Shown here piece after piece: positions 38,849 to 48,594 of a stretch of DNA of 64,000 bases; within the stretch, counting starts at the first letter, position 1; every line of letters begins with the position of its first letter. The position numbers were made by a program, and so were the translations under genes. Location of the stretch: positions 264,001 to 328,000 of the forward strand of contig NZ_CP058908.1 of the NCBI RefSeq assembly GCF_021432765.1, read 5' to 3'. The stretch comes from Pseudomonas phenolilytica (lineage in GTDB: Bacteria; Pseudomonadota; Gammaproteobacteria; Pseudomonadales; Pseudomonadaceae). The notes under the pieces were generated by a model. That model saw only the letters and a list, made by a program, of their open reading frames with translations, ran no database searches and was not told the DNA's origin.

Positions 38849-38864
38849 TGGCACGGCATCTGCT
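38849..38864 (+). promoter_or_regulatory. Sigma-54 promoter of crcZ
   Basis: TGGCACGGCATCTGCT fits the -24/-12 consensus TGGCACG-N4-TTGCW in all but one position, with the essential GG and GC 10 bases apart. Transcription is expected at about 38874, where GCACAACAAC begins. Confidence 0.88.
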
Positions 38865-38873
38865 TTATATCCA

Positions 38874-39240
38874 GCACAACAACAATAACAAGCCGTCCCA
38901 TAACAAGAACAAAACGAAACGACTCCAGCAAAACAACGATAAGAACGCGGAGGCGCAGCTAACTGATTCTTTTGGAGAGGATTTGCCGAAGGGCTCAACC
39001 CCGACGACCAGGCCGAGAACAACAAAAACTGCATTGAGCAGGACCCGCACTGGTTGGATCAACGATCATCGGCAACTCAGCGACCAAAGCAATCCGTTTG
39101 CTATTGGTTCCCAGGTAGGGACCTCCCGGAGGCAATGGCCGAAGGGAACAGGCGGAACAACAAAAACAATACGCCTGCACCAATAACAACAAAGCACGCA
39201 ATATCTTTTATGAGGGGAGCTTCGGCTCCCCTCAGTGCTT
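38874..39240 (+). ncRNA. crcZ: CrcZ small RNA, Hfq/Crc decoy
   Basis: About 367 bases of non-coding, A-rich sequence between cbrB and pcnB. CrcZ titrates the Hfq-Crc complex and so relieves carbon catabolite repression. Five A-A-N-A-A-N-A-A motifs, the A-rich sites for Hfq, occur at 38878, 38902, 39018, 39156 and 39182, the count I recall for P. aeruginosa CrcZ. The 5' end follows a sigma-54 promoter, and a GAGGGGAGC/GCTCCCCTC hairpin closes it. Short open frames across it lack ribosome sites and codon bias. Confidence 0.92.
39212..39240 (+). terminator. CrcZ 3' hairpin
   Basis: Nine-bp stem GAGGGGAGC (39212-39220) / GCTCCCCTC (39225-39233) with TTCG loop, then AGTGCTTT. The T-run is poor but the stem is very stable and ends the sRNA. 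Confidence 0.75.
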
Positions 39241-39365
39241 TAAGCCCACCGCGTTTTGACACCCCTCTCGCCTTCGTTCAACATCCAGCCTCCCGATGCT
39301 AGAATCCGCGCAGTTTTCGCGGCTTTCCACGGCCATCGCCCCCATTCGCCACACAGTGCTTACCC

Positions 39366-40751
39366 ATGCTGAAAAAGCTGTTCCAGTCTTTTCGCTTTCC
39401 CCTGCGCCGAATTCCGCCAGCTCGCCGCACCCCCGAAATACTGTCCAGCAGGCAGCACTCTTTGCAGCGCAACGCCATCAGCCGCAATGCGGTGAACGTG
39501 GTCCAGCGCCTGCAGCAAGCAGGCTACGAAGCCTATGTAGTCGGTGGCTGCGTACGCGACCTGTTACTGGACCTCGACCCCAAGGACTACGACGTCGCCA
39601 CCAGCGCCACCCCCGAACAGGTACGGGCCGAATTCCGCAACGCGCGGGTTATTGGGCGCCGCTTCAAGCTGGTACACGTGCATTTCGGCCGCGAGATCAT
39701 CGAAGTCGCCACGTTCCGCGCCAATCACCCCGAAGAAGACGATGACGAGGATGCCAGTCACCTGGCCGCGCGCAACGAAAGCGGACGCATTCTGCGCGAC
39801 AACGTCTACGGCACGCTCGACGATGACGCCCAGCGTCGCGACTTCACCATCAATGCGCTGTACTACGACCCGACCAGCGAGCGCATTCTCGATCACACCC
39901 ACGGTGTGCACGACATCCGCAATCGCCTGATCCGCTTGATCGGCGACCCCGAACAGCGCTACCAGGAAGATCCGGTGCGCATGCTGCGAGCGGTGCGTTT
40001 CGCCGCCAAGCTCGACTTCGAGATCGAACGACACAGTGCCGAGCCTATCGCCGAGCTGGCCGACTTGCTCGACGGCATCCCCTCGGCGCGCCTGTTCGAC
40101 GAAACGCTCAAGCTGTTTCTCGGCGGCAAGGCCGAGCGCACCTTCGAACTGCTGCTCGAATACGACCTGTTCGCCCCACTGTTCCCGGCCAGCGCCGCGG
40201 CGCTGGAGCGCAACCCCGAGTATGCCGGCACGCTGATCCGCAATGCCCTGGCCAACACCGACCTGCGCATCCAGCAAGGTAAACCGGTCACGCCGGCGTT
40301 CCTGTTCGCCGCCCTGCTCTGGCCCGCGCTGCCGGCACGCGTGCTCGAACTGCAGGACCGCGGCATGCCGCCGATCCCCGCGATGCAGGAAGCCGCACAC
40401 GACATCATCTGGGAACAGTGCCAGCGCACCGCAATTCCCAAGCGCTTCACCATTCCCATGCGCGAGATCTGGGACATGCAAGAGCGCCTGCCGCGTCGGC
40501 AAGGGCGCCGCGCCGACCAGCTGCTGGAAAACCCACGCTTTCGCGCCGGCTATGATTTCCTGCTGCTGCGCGAGAGCGCCGGCGAGAAGACCGGCGGCCT
40601 GGGCGACTGGTGGACCGACTATCAGGAAGCCAGCGACAGCGACCGGCGCAGCATGATCCGCAACCTTAGCGGCAAGGACGACGCGGGCCCGCGCAAACGT
40701 CGCCGCAGTGGCGGGCGCCGCCGTCGCGGTGCCGACGCCCCGGCCGAATAG
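39366..40751 (+). CDS. pcnB: Poly(A) polymerase I
   Basis: A 461-residue class II nucleotidyltransferase that adds 3' poly(A) tails promoting RNA decay. The N-terminus is basic; the catalytic head has V-V-G-G-C-V-R-D-L-L-L and D-Y-D-V-A-T (metal-binding Asp pair), then R-R-D-F-T-I-N-A near 158 and the E-D-P-V-R-M-L-R-A-V-R-F-A-A-K signature near 200-215. The C-terminal tail is Arg-rich (R-K-R-R-R-S-G-G-R-R-R-R). TTCAAC-17-TAGAAT at 39277-39305 is a weak promoter candidate. folK starts directly at its stop codon. Confidence 0.96.
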   Translation: MLKKLFQSFRFPLRRIPPARRTPEILSSRQHSLQRNAISRNAVNVVQRLQQAGYEAYVVGGCVRDLLLDLDPKDYDVATSATPEQVRAEFRNARVIGRRFKLVHVHFGREIIEVATFRANHPEEDDDEDASHLAARNESGRILRDNVYGTLDDDAQRRDFTINALYYDPTSERILDHTHGVHDIRNRLIRLIGDPEQRYQEDPVRMLRAVRFAAKLDFEIERHSAEPIAELADLLDGIPSARLFDETLKLFLGGKAERTFELLLEYDLFAPLFPASAAALERNPEYAGTLIRNALANTDLRIQQGKPVTPAFLFAALLWPALPARVLELQDRGMPPIPAMQEAAHDIIWEQCQRTAIPKRFTIPMREIWDMQERLPRRQGRRADQLLENPRFRAGYDFLLLRESAGEKTGGLGDWWTDYQEASDSDRRSMIRNLSGKDDAGPRKRRRSGGRRRRGADAPAE

Positions 40752-41246
40752 ATGGAACGGGTCTACATTGGTCTGGGCAGCAACCTGGCCGATCCGCTGC
40801 AGCAACTGCGCGGCGCCCTGCAGGCACTCGCCGACCTGCCGTGCACGCAAGTGGTCGGCGTGTCCTCGTTCTATGCCAGCGACCCCCTAGGGCCATCCGA
40901 TCAGCCGCGCTACGTTAACGCCGTCGCGGCGCTGGCCACCACCCTCGCTCCGCTCGAACTGCTCGACGCGCTGCAGGCGATCGAACTCGCCCAGGGTCGC
41001 GAGCGCAAGGCCGAACGCTGGGGGCCGCGCACGCTGGACCTGGATATCCTGCTGTTTGGCGACCGGGTGATCGACGAGCCGCGCCTCCAGGTGCCGCACT
41101 ATCATCTGCAGGAGCGCGCTTTCGTGCTCTACCCGCTGGCCGAACTGGCGCCCGCCCACCTGCACCTGGCCGATGGCCGCAACCTCGACGATCTGCTGGC
41201 CGCCTGTCCGTACCGCGGTCTGGAGCGTCTCGACGAAACGGTGTAA
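40752..41246 (+). CDS. folK: HPPK, folate pyrophosphokinase
   Basis: A 164-residue 2-amino-4-hydroxy-6-hydroxymethyldihydropteridine diphosphokinase in folate synthesis. N-terminal Y-I-G-L-G-S-N-L and the signature R-W-G-P-R-T-L-D-L-D-I-L-L-F-G near 88-102 (pterin and magnesium binding). Its ATG follows the pcnB TAG with no gap. The folate and pantothenate genes here share the oxopantoate/folate supply chain. Confidence 0.96.
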   Translation: MERVYIGLGSNLADPLQQLRGALQALADLPCTQVVGVSSFYASDPLGPSDQPRYVNAVAALATTLAPLELLDALQAIELAQGRERKAERWGPRTLDLDILLFGDRVIDEPRLQVPHYHLQERAFVLYPLAELAPAHLHLADGRNLDDLLAACPYRGLERLDETV

Positions 41247-41278
41247 CCGGACGGGTAACGCTGTAACAGCGGGGTAAC
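41243..41278. repeat. Four GTAAC repeats upstream of panB
   Basis: GTAAC occurs at 41243, 41255, 41263 and 41274 in 36 bases, the first within the folK stop. GTAACA is also the half-site of the palindrome before crcZ. TTGACT (41287) and TATAAG lie downstream but 20 bases apart, a poor promoter. Role unknown. Confidence 0.35.
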
Positions 41279-41397
41279 ACTCGCGATTGACTTAGCCACT
41301 CGCCGACCGGACTATAAGCGCCCTCTGCCGCGCGCGACGCTTCGTCGCAACGCATCGGCAACCGTGATCCCTCCGAGGCTCGAAGAGGACGGCATTC

Positions 41398-42198
41398 ATG
41401 CCAGAGGTAACCCTGACCACGCTGCAAGGGCTCAAGCAGAAGGGCGAGAAGATCGTCATGCTCACCTGCTACGACGCCACCTTCGCCAAGACGGCCTGCG
41501 ATGCCGGTGTCGAGATGCTGCTCATCGGCGATTCGCTTGGCATGGTCCTGCAGGGACACGACAGCACCCTGCCAGTCACCGTCGCCGACATGGCCTACCA
41601 TACGGCCAGCGTCAAGCGCGGCAACCGTGGCGCGATGATCGTCGCCGATCTGCCGTTCATGGCCAATGCCACCACCGAGCAGACCCTGAACAACTCGGCG
41701 CTGCTGATGCAGGCCGGCGCGCACATGATCAAGCTCGAAGGCAGCGCCTGGCTGGCCGAGTCGATCCGCCTGCTGGCCGAGCGCGGCATCCCGGTTTGCG
41801 CGCACATGGGGCTGACGCCTCAGGCGGTCAACCTTTTCGGCGGCTACAAGGTGCAGGGCCGCGAAGAAGCCCAGGCGCAGCAGATGCTGGCCGACGCACG
41901 CGCTCTGCAAGCCGCTGGCGCCGCCATGCTCCTGCTCGAATGTGTGCCCAGCGAACTGGCCTCGCGCATCACCCAGGCGGTCGACATTCCGGTGATCGGA
42001 ATCGGTGCCGGTAGCGAAACCGACGGCCAGGTGCTGGTCCTGCATGACATGCTGGGCCTGTCGCTGAGCGGCCGCGTACCGAAGTTCGTGAAGAACTTCA
42101 TGCGCGAGCAGGGCGACATCCCGGCCGCCATCGCCGCCTACGTGCGCGCGGTCAAGACCGTCGAATTCCCCGCAGCCGAACACGGTTTCTCCGCATGA
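41398..42198 (+). CDS. panB: Ketopantoate hydroxymethyltransferase
   Basis: A 266-residue enzyme transferring a hydroxymethyl group from methylenetetrahydrofolate to 2-ketoisovalerate, the first committed step to pantothenate. TIM-barrel motifs [15 protein letters not shown] and the metal-site D-L-P-F are present, with catalytic Glu in L-L-L-E-C-V-P near 181. It overlaps panC by four bases. Confidence 0.97.
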   Translation: MPEVTLTTLQGLKQKGEKIVMLTCYDATFAKTACDAGVEMLLIGDSLGMVLQGHDSTLPVTVADMAYHTASVKRGNRGAMIVADLPFMANATTEQTLNNSALLMQAGAHMIKLEGSAWLAESIRLLAERGIPVCAHMGLTPQAVNLFGGYKVQGREEAQAQQMLADARALQAAGAAMLLLECVPSELASRITQAVDIPVIGIGAGSETDGQVLVLHDMLGLSLSGRVPKFVKNFMREQGDIPAAIAAYVRAVKTVEFPAAEHGFSA

Positions 42199-43052
42199 AC
42201 GTCGTCAAGACCATCGCCGACCTGCGTGCCGCGGTAGCCCGCGCCCGCAGCGAGGGCAAGCGCATCGGCTTCGTGCCGACCATGGGCAACCTGCACGCCG
42301 GGCATATCGCCCTGGTGAAGAAGGCCGGCCAACGCGCCGACTTCGTGGTGGCGAGCATTTTCGTCAATCCGCTGCAGTTCGGTCCCAACGAAGATCTAGA
42401 CAGTTACCCGCGCACGCTGGCAGCCGATCAGACGAAGCTGTTCGATGCCGGCTGCCATCTGCTGTTCGCCCCGGGCGTGGAGGAAATGTACCCTCACGGC
42501 CAGGCGCAGCAGACGCTCGTGCGCGTGCCCGGGGTTTCCGAAGGACTCTGTGGCGCCAGCCGCCCGGGGCACTTCGACGGCGTCTCGACGGTGGTGACCA
42601 AGCTGTTCAACATGGTCCTGCCGGATCTGGCGGTATTCGGCCAGAAGGATTTCCAGCAGCTGGCAGTGATCCGCACGATGGTGCGCGATCTGAACATGCC
42701 GGTGCAGATCATTTCCGAGCCGATCGTGCGCGCCGAGGACGGCCTGGCGCTGTCTTCGCGCAACGGTTACCTCAGCAGCGAGGAGCGTGCGATCGCTCCG
42801 GTGCTGTATCGCACGCTGTGCGAGATGAAGACGGCCCTGCTCGGCGGACAGCGCGATTACGCCGCACTGATCGCTCAGGGCCAGGCGCAACTGCAAGCCT
42901 CCGGGCTGCGGGTGGATTACCTTGAAATCCGCCACGCGCCCGACCTGCAGCCAGCCGATGCGGGCGCACGCGAGCTGGTCATTCTGGTCGCCGCGTTCCT
43001 CGGCAAGACCCGCCTGCTGGACAACCTGCTGGTCGACGTCGCCCCCCACTAA
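42195..43052 (+). CDS. panC: Pantothenate synthetase
   Basis: A 285-residue ATP-dependent ligase of pantoate and beta-alanine. The nucleotidyl-transfer motif [10 protein letters not shown] is at about 29-38 and F-G-Q-K-D-F-Q-Q near 150; S-S-R-N-G-Y-L-S follows near 187. Start overlaps panB (ATGA). panD starts 78 bases downstream. Confidence 0.97.
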   Translation: MNVVKTIADLRAAVARARSEGKRIGFVPTMGNLHAGHIALVKKAGQRADFVVASIFVNPLQFGPNEDLDSYPRTLAADQTKLFDAGCHLLFAPGVEEMYPHGQAQQTLVRVPGVSEGLCGASRPGHFDGVSTVVTKLFNMVLPDLAVFGQKDFQQLAVIRTMVRDLNMPVQIISEPIVRAEDGLALSSRNGYLSSEERAIAPVLYRTLCEMKTALLGGQRDYAALIAQGQAQLQASGLRVDYLEIRHAPDLQPADAGARELVILVAAFLGKTRLLDNLLVDVAPH

Positions 43053-43130
43053 CCGTCCCGCCCTGTGGCCTTGATCACACTCAGGGCTTCGGGCACACTC
43101 TGCGCCGCTTGCGCACCGGAGGACCCTGCC

Positions 43131-43511
43131 ATGCACGCCATCATGCTCAAGGCAAAACTGCACCGCGCCGTGGTGACTCACTCAGTGCTCGACTACGAGG
43201 GCTCCTGCGCCATCGACGGCGACTGGCTCGACCTCGCCGGCATCCGCGAGTACGAACAGATCCAGATCTACAACGTCGATAACGGCGAGCGCTTCACCAC
43301 CTATGCTATCCGTGGCGAGGAAGGTTCGAAGATCATTTCCGTCAACGGTGCCGCGGCACACAAGGCCGGCGTCGGCCATCGCCTGATCATCTGCACCTAC
43401 GCGCACTACAGCGAAGCCGAACTGGCGAACTTCAAGCCCCACGTGCTGTACATGGGGGCCGATGGCGACCTCAGCCATACCAGCAACGCCATTCCGGTTC
43501 AGGTTGCCTGA
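43131..43511 (+). CDS. panD: Aspartate 1-decarboxylase proenzyme
   Basis: A 126-residue pyruvoyl enzyme making beta-alanine for PanC. Self-cleavage is expected between Gly24 and Ser25 (D-Y-E-G-S-C-A-I). Tyr58-type and N-G-A-A-A-H residues of the active site are present. ATG 43131 (M-H-A-I-M-L-K) matches the pseudomonad family start and follows GGAGG; an upstream in-frame start is rejected. A strong terminator follows. Confidence 0.97.
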   Translation: MHAIMLKAKLHRAVVTHSVLDYEGSCAIDGDWLDLAGIREYEQIQIYNVDNGERFTTYAIRGEEGSKIISVNGAAAHKAGVGHRLIICTYAHYSEAELANFKPHVLYMGADGDLSHTSNAIPVQVA

Positions 43512-43538
43512 AGCCAGCCGTACCGTAGCCAATCCGCA

Positions 43539-43570
43539 GCCCGAAGCGTCCCCCGCTTCGGGCTTTTTTC
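43539..43570 (+). terminator. Rho-independent terminator after panD
   Basis: Perfect 10-bp stem GCCCGAAGCG (43539-43548) / CGCTTCGGGC (43554-43563), loop TCCCC, then TTTTTTC. Ends the pcnB-folK-panBCD run. Confidence 0.93.
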
Positions 43571-43580
43571 TTGCCGCAAC

Positions 43581-43760
43581 CTACGGGACGTCGAGCAGGT
43601 GGAACACATCGGTCGTTTCGTTGGTCAGAGCAGTCTCGGCGGAACCGGAGTGACCGCCGCCGGCACGGTCCATACCGCTGCCAACCGTGACAGCCGCATT
43701 CAGGATGAATGCCGGTGTGCCGATCAAACGGCTGTTGAAGCCACGTAGGCCCCGGCGCAT
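43581..43760 (-). CDS. Possible 59-residue hypothetical protein in the panD-pgi gap
   Basis: The 312-base gap between panD and pgi contains a minus-strand frame from ATG 43758-43760 to TAG 43581-43583: [12 protein letters not shown], then [11 protein letters not shown] and an acidic tail V-F-H-L-L-D-V-P. Third codon positions are often G or C, as in real genes here, but the ribosome site is weak (GGA only) and the frame remains open upstream through the antisense of pgi. I do not recognise it; it could be a remnant of a longer gene's 3' end or chance. Confidence 0.25.
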   Translation of the reverse strand: MRRGLRGFNSRLIGTPAFILNAAVTVGSGMDRAGGGHSGSAETALTNETTDVFHLLDVP

Positions 43761-43823
43761 GATCCGTGCGCGCGGAATCGCGATGTCTTCATGGCCCGTC
43801 CAAGCAAAGGAAGCCGCCTTACC

Positions 43824-45491
43824 ATGAGCTATTACCAGCACCCGCTCGATGTCACCCGCCTGCCATCCTGGACCGTTCTGGAAGAACACCGCCTGGCCAT
43901 GCAGCACTTCAACATGCGCGAGGCCTTCGCCGCCGATCCGGCGCGTTTCGAGGAGCTCTCGGTTTCCTGCTGCGGGCTGTTCCTCGATTACTCGAAGAAC
44001 CTCATCACTCCGCAGACCCGTGCGCTGCTGGTCAACCTCGCGCGCGAGGCGGGCGTCGAGCAGGCCGCCCATGCGATGTTTAACGGTGAGCCGGTGAACG
44101 CCTCGGAGAACCGTCCGGCGCTGCATACGGCGCTGCGCCGACCTATGGGCGACGACCTGATCGTCAACGGCACCAACCTGATGCGCGAGGTGCATGCCGC
44201 ACTGGCACAGATGACCGACATCGTCGGCCGTATCCACAACAACCTGTGGCGTGGCTACAACGACAAGCCGATCACCGACGTGGTCAACATCGGCATCGGT
44301 GGCTCCTTCCTCGGTCCGCAACTGGTGTCCGAAGCGCTGCTGCCGTTCACCCAGCAATCGGGCGTGCGCTGTCATTATCTGGCGAACATCGATGGCAGCG
44401 AGTTCCGTGAGGTAACCGCCAACCTCAACGCTGAAACCACGCTGTTCATCGTCTCCAGCAAGTCGTTCGGCACCCTGGAAACCCTGAAAAACGCTCAGGC
44501 CGCACGCACCTGGTATCTGGCCCGTGGCGGCACCGAGGAGAAGCTCTATCGCCACTTTATCGCAGTGACCAGCAACAAGCAGGCGGCGATCGATTTCGGC
44601 ATCCGCGAGAAGAATATCTTCCCGATGTGGGATTGGGTCGGCGGCCGCTACTCGCTGTGGTCGGCGATCGGCCTGCCCATCGCCCTGGCGATCGGCATGC
44701 ACAACTTCAAGGATCTGCTCTCCGGCGCCTACAGCATGGACCAGCATTTCCTCCACGAACCGTTCGAGACCAACATGCCAGTGCTGCTGGCCATGCTTGG
44801 CATCTGGTATCACAACTTCTGGGGCGCACAGAGCTACGCCTTCCTGCCCTACGACCATTACCTGCGCAACTTCGTCAAACACCTGCAGCAGATGGACATG
44901 GAGTCCAACGGCAAGAGCGTACGCCAGGACGGCACGCCGGTTTCCTGCAGCACCGGCCCGGTGATCTGGGGCGGCGTCGGCTGCAACGGCCAGCACGCCT
45001 ACCATCAGCTGCTGCACCAGGGCACGCCGCTCATCCCGGCAGATTTCATCGTGCCGGTAGTTAGCCATAACCCAGTCGCCGACCACCAGGAATGGCTGTA
45101 CGCCAACTGCTTGTCACAGAGCCAGGCGCTGATGCTCGGCAAGACCCGCGCCGAAGCCGAAGCCGAACTGCGCGCCAAGGGCCTGCCGGAGCGCGAAGTG
45201 CAGCGTCTGGCGCCGCACAAGGTGATCCCCGGTAATCGCCCAAGCAACACCCTGGTGCTGGAGAGCATCAGCCCTGGCCGTCTCGGCGCGCTGATCGCGC
45301 TCTACGAGCACAAGGTGTTCGTGCAGGGTGTCATCTGGGGCATCAACTCCTTTGATCAGTGGGGCGTGGAGCTGGGCAAGGAGCTGGGCAAGGGCGTCTA
45401 CGGACGTCTGACCGGCTACGACAGCCCGCCGGCCGAGGACGCCTCGACCCAGGGCCTGATCGACTTCTTCCGCGGCCGTCATCGCGGCTGA
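43824..45491 (+). CDS. pgi: Glucose-6-phosphate isomerase
   Basis: A 555-residue enzyme interconverting glucose-6-phosphate and fructose-6-phosphate. Signatures: [10 protein letters not shown] near 155, [11 protein letters not shown] near 275 and [14 protein letters not shown] near 490-505. The ATG at 43824 (M-S-Y-Y-Q-H-P) is preferred over 43791 because the upstream extension is not family-like; AAGGAAG lies 11 bases before it. An inverted repeat ATCGCCCGG/CCGGGCGAT (45498-45506, 45517-45525) follows the stop without a T-run. Confidence 0.96.
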   Translation: MSYYQHPLDVTRLPSWTVLEEHRLAMQHFNMREAFAADPARFEELSVSCCGLFLDYSKNLITPQTRALLVNLAREAGVEQAAHAMFNGEPVNASENRPALHTALRRPMGDDLIVNGTNLMREVHAALAQMTDIVGRIHNNLWRGYNDKPITDVVNIGIGGSFLGPQLVSEALLPFTQQSGVRCHYLANIDGSEFREVTANLNAETTLFIVSSKSFGTLETLKNAQAARTWYLARGGTEEKLYRHFIAVTSNKQAAIDFGIREKNIFPMWDWVGGRYSLWSAIGLPIALAIGMHNFKDLLSGAYSMDQHFLHEPFETNMPVLLAMLGIWYHNFWGAQSYAFLPYDHYLRNFVKHLQQMDMESNGKSVRQDGTPVSCSTGPVIWGGVGCNGQHAYHQLLHQGTPLIPADFIVPVVSHNPVADHQEWLYANCLSQSQALMLGKTRAEAEAELRAKGLPEREVQRLAPHKVIPGNRPSNTLVLESISPGRLGALIALYEHKVFVQGVIWGINSFDQWGVELGKELGKGVYGRLTGYDSPPAEDASTQGLIDFFRGRHRG

Positions 45492-45660
45492 GTGTCCATC
45501 GCCCGGTGCACCTGCGCCGGGCGATATGATTCCCACGTCGAAGGTAACGCCGGCATTACGGCCTTGACGCGAGCGCATCGATAGCTGCGCTGGATCGCAA
45601 GAGGAACCCGGCGGGCATGCCATACTCCAAGGCATCCAACCGCACGGAATATCCTCGGAC

Positions 45661-48594
45661 ATGCCCAACGGAATGAAGCGCGCGCTCACGGTCGTGGTGA
45701 GCGCCCTGGTCTGTTACTGCCTGCTCGGCTTCCTCATCCTGCCTGGTGTCGCCCAGCGCATCGCCAACCAGCAGTTGGCGCGCTATGCCACGGCGCCGGC
45801 ATCGCTGGAACGCATCGAGCTGAATCCCTTTACGCTCGAACTGACCGCCTTCAACCTGAGCATCGGCGAGCCCGGAGCGCGCCAGGTTGCGTTCGAGCGG
45901 CTATATCTCAATCTCTCCTGGGACAGCCTGTGGACACGTACCTTGCACCTGGCCGACATCCAGCTCGACAGGCCTGCGGTGCAGGCCGAATTCGATCCGC
46001 AAGGCACGCTCAACCTCTCCCGTCTGTTTGAGTTACCGCCCAGTCCCGAGCCCGCTGCCGAGGGCCCGCGCGAGGTCTTTCCCCTGCGCATCGACCGCCT
46101 GCGGCTGGCCGATGGCGACGTCGGCTTCCGCGACCTGCGACCGAGCGAAGCCATCGACCTGCGCTATGACGCGCTGAACATCGAACTGCACAACCTGGCG
46201 ACCCGCTCCGATGGCAGCGCCGACGCCAGCCTGGTGGCTAACGGCCCGAGCGGCGGACGCATCGCCTGGCAGGGGCAGTTCGGTCTGGCGCCGATTACCT
46301 CCAGTGGCAAGCTGAAGGCCGACGGCCTGCTGCTCAAGGACATCTGGCCCTACGTGCACGATATCGTCCCGCTACAGCTGCAGGACGGTCGTCTTGACGT
46401 GAGCACCGCCTATCGTCTGGATCTGAGCGAAGGCACCCGACTCCTGCTCGACAACGCGAAAATCAAGCTTGCGCCGCTGGCCATCGATGATCCCGACGGC
46501 AAGGCGCTGATCCGTCTGGAAAGCCTGGAAATCGACGACACCGCACTGGACCTGACCGAACAGCGCATCACCATCGGCAACCTGCGCAGCAGCAAGCTGG
46601 AAACCTGGGCGGCACGCAACGCCGACGGCACGCTCGACTGGCAGGCGCTGTTTGCCCGGCCGACGCCATCGCGCGCCGCCACACCGGAGCCGCTGCCGGA
46701 AGCCGCTGCCGAAACGCCCGCTGCCGACAGCACCAACGATCCCACTTCCCGCCGCCCATGGCAGGTCTTGGTGCGCAACGCCGAACTGCGCGATTACCGC
46801 ATCCACCTCGCCGACCGCGTACCCGAGCAGGATGTCGCGCTGGACGTAGGGCCGCTCGACCTGACCCTGCGCGATTTCGACAGCCTCGGCACCTCGCCCT
46901 TCCAGCTCGCCTTGCAGAGCGGCATCGGCCGCCAGGGCTCGCTGCAGGCCGAAGGCCAGCTGCAGCTCAGCCCGGCCAGCGGCACGCTCGCCATCAGCAC
47001 CCGCGATATCGACCTGCGCATCGCCCAGGCCTACCTCAGCCCCTTCGTGCACCTGGAACTGCGCAGCGGTCTGCTCGACAGCCAGCTGAAGGCCGAACTG
47101 CAAAGTACCGAGCCGCTGGCATTCTCGGTCACCGGCCAAGCCGACATCACCCAGTTGCACACGCTCGACACCATCGGCAACCGCGATCTGGCGAAATGGG
47201 AACGCCTGCATCTTGAAGAGATCGACTACCGCCATCCGCAGAGTCTGAGCATCGCCAAGGTGCAGCTGCAGCAACCCTATGCGCGCTTCATCATCAATCC
47301 GGATCTGACCACCAACATCAACGACCTGCTGATCAAGCAACCCGAACCTGCCACCGCTAGCCCGAAGGCCGCGCAACCGGAGCCGGCCAGCGCGCCGCTG
47401 GCGCTGCACATCGGCGGAATCGAGATCGCCGACGGTTCTGCAAATTTTGCCGACCTCAGCCTGCGCCCGCCCTTCGGCACAGCGATCCAGGGTCTGAACG
47501 GCCGGATCGGCACCCTCGACAACCGCCAGCAAAAACCCGCTGCGGTCGATATCAAGGGCAAGGTCGATCGCTACGCGCCGGTCAGCATCAAGGGCCAGCT
47601 CACCCCCTTCGATCCGCTGCAGAGTCTGGATATCGCCACCAGCTTCAAGCAGGTGGAACTGACCACGCTGACGCCCTACTCCAGCAAGTTCGCCGGCTAT
47701 CGCATCCGCAAAGGCCGGCTGAACCTGGACCTGCATTACCGCATCCAGCAGGGTCAGTTGAATGCTGAGAACAAGGTGGTGGTCGAGCAGCTGCAGCTGG
47801 GCGAAAAAGTCGACAGCCCGGACGCAGTCGACCTGCCGATTCGCCTGGCCGTGGCGCTGCTGAAGGACACCAAAGGCACGATCTCGATCGAGCTGCCGGT
47901 CACCGGCAACCTCAACGACCCACAGTTCAGCGTCATGCCGATCGTCTGGCAGACCCTGCGCAATCTGGTGCTGCGCGCCGCACAGGCACCGTTCAAGTTC
48001 ATCGCCGGTCTGGTGGACGGCGATCAAGTCGATCTCAGCCAGATCGCCTTCGCGGCCGGCAGCAGCGAGCTGGATGACGAAGCACGCAAGGCACTCGATA
48101 CCCTGGTCGATGCGCTGCAACAGCGTCCGGCGCTGCGTCTGGAAGTCGAAGGCATGGCGGCGGGTTCCAGCGATGGGCCGCTGCTGGCCGAACAGCGTTT
48201 GCAGCGCGAGTATCAGCAGACCCAGTACCGCATTCTCCAGCGCCGCGGCGACAAGGTGCCGGCCGATCCCAGCCTGCTGCAGGTGGAAGAAGAGGACAAG
48301 GCCGTGCTGCTCGAAGGCATCTACCGCAGCCGGCTGAAGCAGCAACCGCCAGCACAGTGGAAGGAACTGGAGGACGACGAGCGTGCCGCGCGACTCCGCG
48401 AAGCCGTCATCGCCTCCTGGGCACAGAGCAGCGCCCTGCTACGCACCCTGAGTCGCGATCGCGCAGCGGCAATCAAGGGCTATCTGGTGGATCACGGGCT
48501 GGACGCCGAGCGGGTGTTCCTACTCGACACCGGCACCACCGAACCGCTGGCCGACGGCCGCGTCGCCACCGCTCTACACCTGGGCAGCGAATGA
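45661..48594 (+). CDS. DUF748 (AsmA-like) large envelope protein
   Basis: A 977-residue protein with one N-terminal membrane anchor (about 8-33) and a long periplasmic DUF748/AsmA-like region: L-N-P-F-T-L-E-L-T-A-F-N-L near 55, repeated beta-rich units, and a linker at 340-365 rich in Ala and Pro. Near 800 a degenerate OmpA-like segment reads F-A-A-G-S-S-E-L-D-D-E-A. AsmA-like proteins are linked to lipid transport across the envelope; that role is inferred from family only. ATG 45661 or 45673 are both possible. Its stop overlaps the next gene (ATGA). Confidence 0.85.
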   Translation: MPNGMKRALTVVVSALVCYCLLGFLILPGVAQRIANQQLARYATAPASLERIELNPFTLELTAFNLSIGEPGARQVAFERLYLNLSWDSLWTRTLHLADIQLDRPAVQAEFDPQGTLNLSRLFELPPSPEPAAEGPREVFPLRIDRLRLADGDVGFRDLRPSEAIDLRYDALNIELHNLATRSDGSADASLVANGPSGGRIAWQGQFGLAPITSSGKLKADGLLLKDIWPYVHDIVPLQLQDGRLDVSTAYRLDLSEGTRLLLDNAKIKLAPLAIDDPDGKALIRLESLEIDDTALDLTEQRITIGNLRSSKLETWAARNADGTLDWQALFARPTPSRAATPEPLPEAAAETPAADSTNDPTSRRPWQVLVRNAELRDYRIHLADRVPEQDVALDVGPLDLTLRDFDSLGTSPFQLALQSGIGRQGSLQAEGQLQLSPASGTLAISTRDIDLRIAQAYLSPFVHLELRSGLLDSQLKAELQSTEPLAFSVTGQADITQLHTLDTIGNRDLAKWERLHLEEIDYRHPQSLSIAKVQLQQPYARFIINPDLTTNINDLLIKQPEPATASPKAAQPEPASAPLALHIGGIEIADGSANFADLSLRPPFGTAIQGLNGRIGTLDNRQQKPAAVDIKGKVDRYAPVSIKGQLTPFDPLQSLDIATSFKQVELTTLTPYSSKFAGYRIRKGRLNLDLHYRIQQGQLNAENKVVVEQLQLGEKVDSPDAVDLPIRLAVALLKDTKGTISIELPVTGNLNDPQFSVMPIVWQTLRNLVLRAAQAPFKFIAGLVDGDQVDLSQIAFAAGSSELDDEARKALDTLVDALQQRPALRLEVEGMAAGSSDGPLLAEQRLQREYQQTQYRILQRRGDKVPADPSLLQVEEEDKAVLLEGIYRSRLKQQPPAQWKELEDDERAARLREAVIASWAQSSALLRTLSRDRAAAIKGYLVDHGLDAERVFLLDTGTTEPLADGRVATALHLGSE

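Noticed and set aside
38848..39302. Short plus-strand frames of 80-110 residues across crcZ
   Set aside because: Low-complexity Asn/Lys/Thr-rich translation of an A-rich sRNA, starting at the sigma-54 promoter itself and without ribosome sites.
46372..48345. 657-residue minus-strand open frame opposite the DUF748 gene
   Set aside because: Shadow frame; the plus strand has the family motifs, anchor and coupled start.
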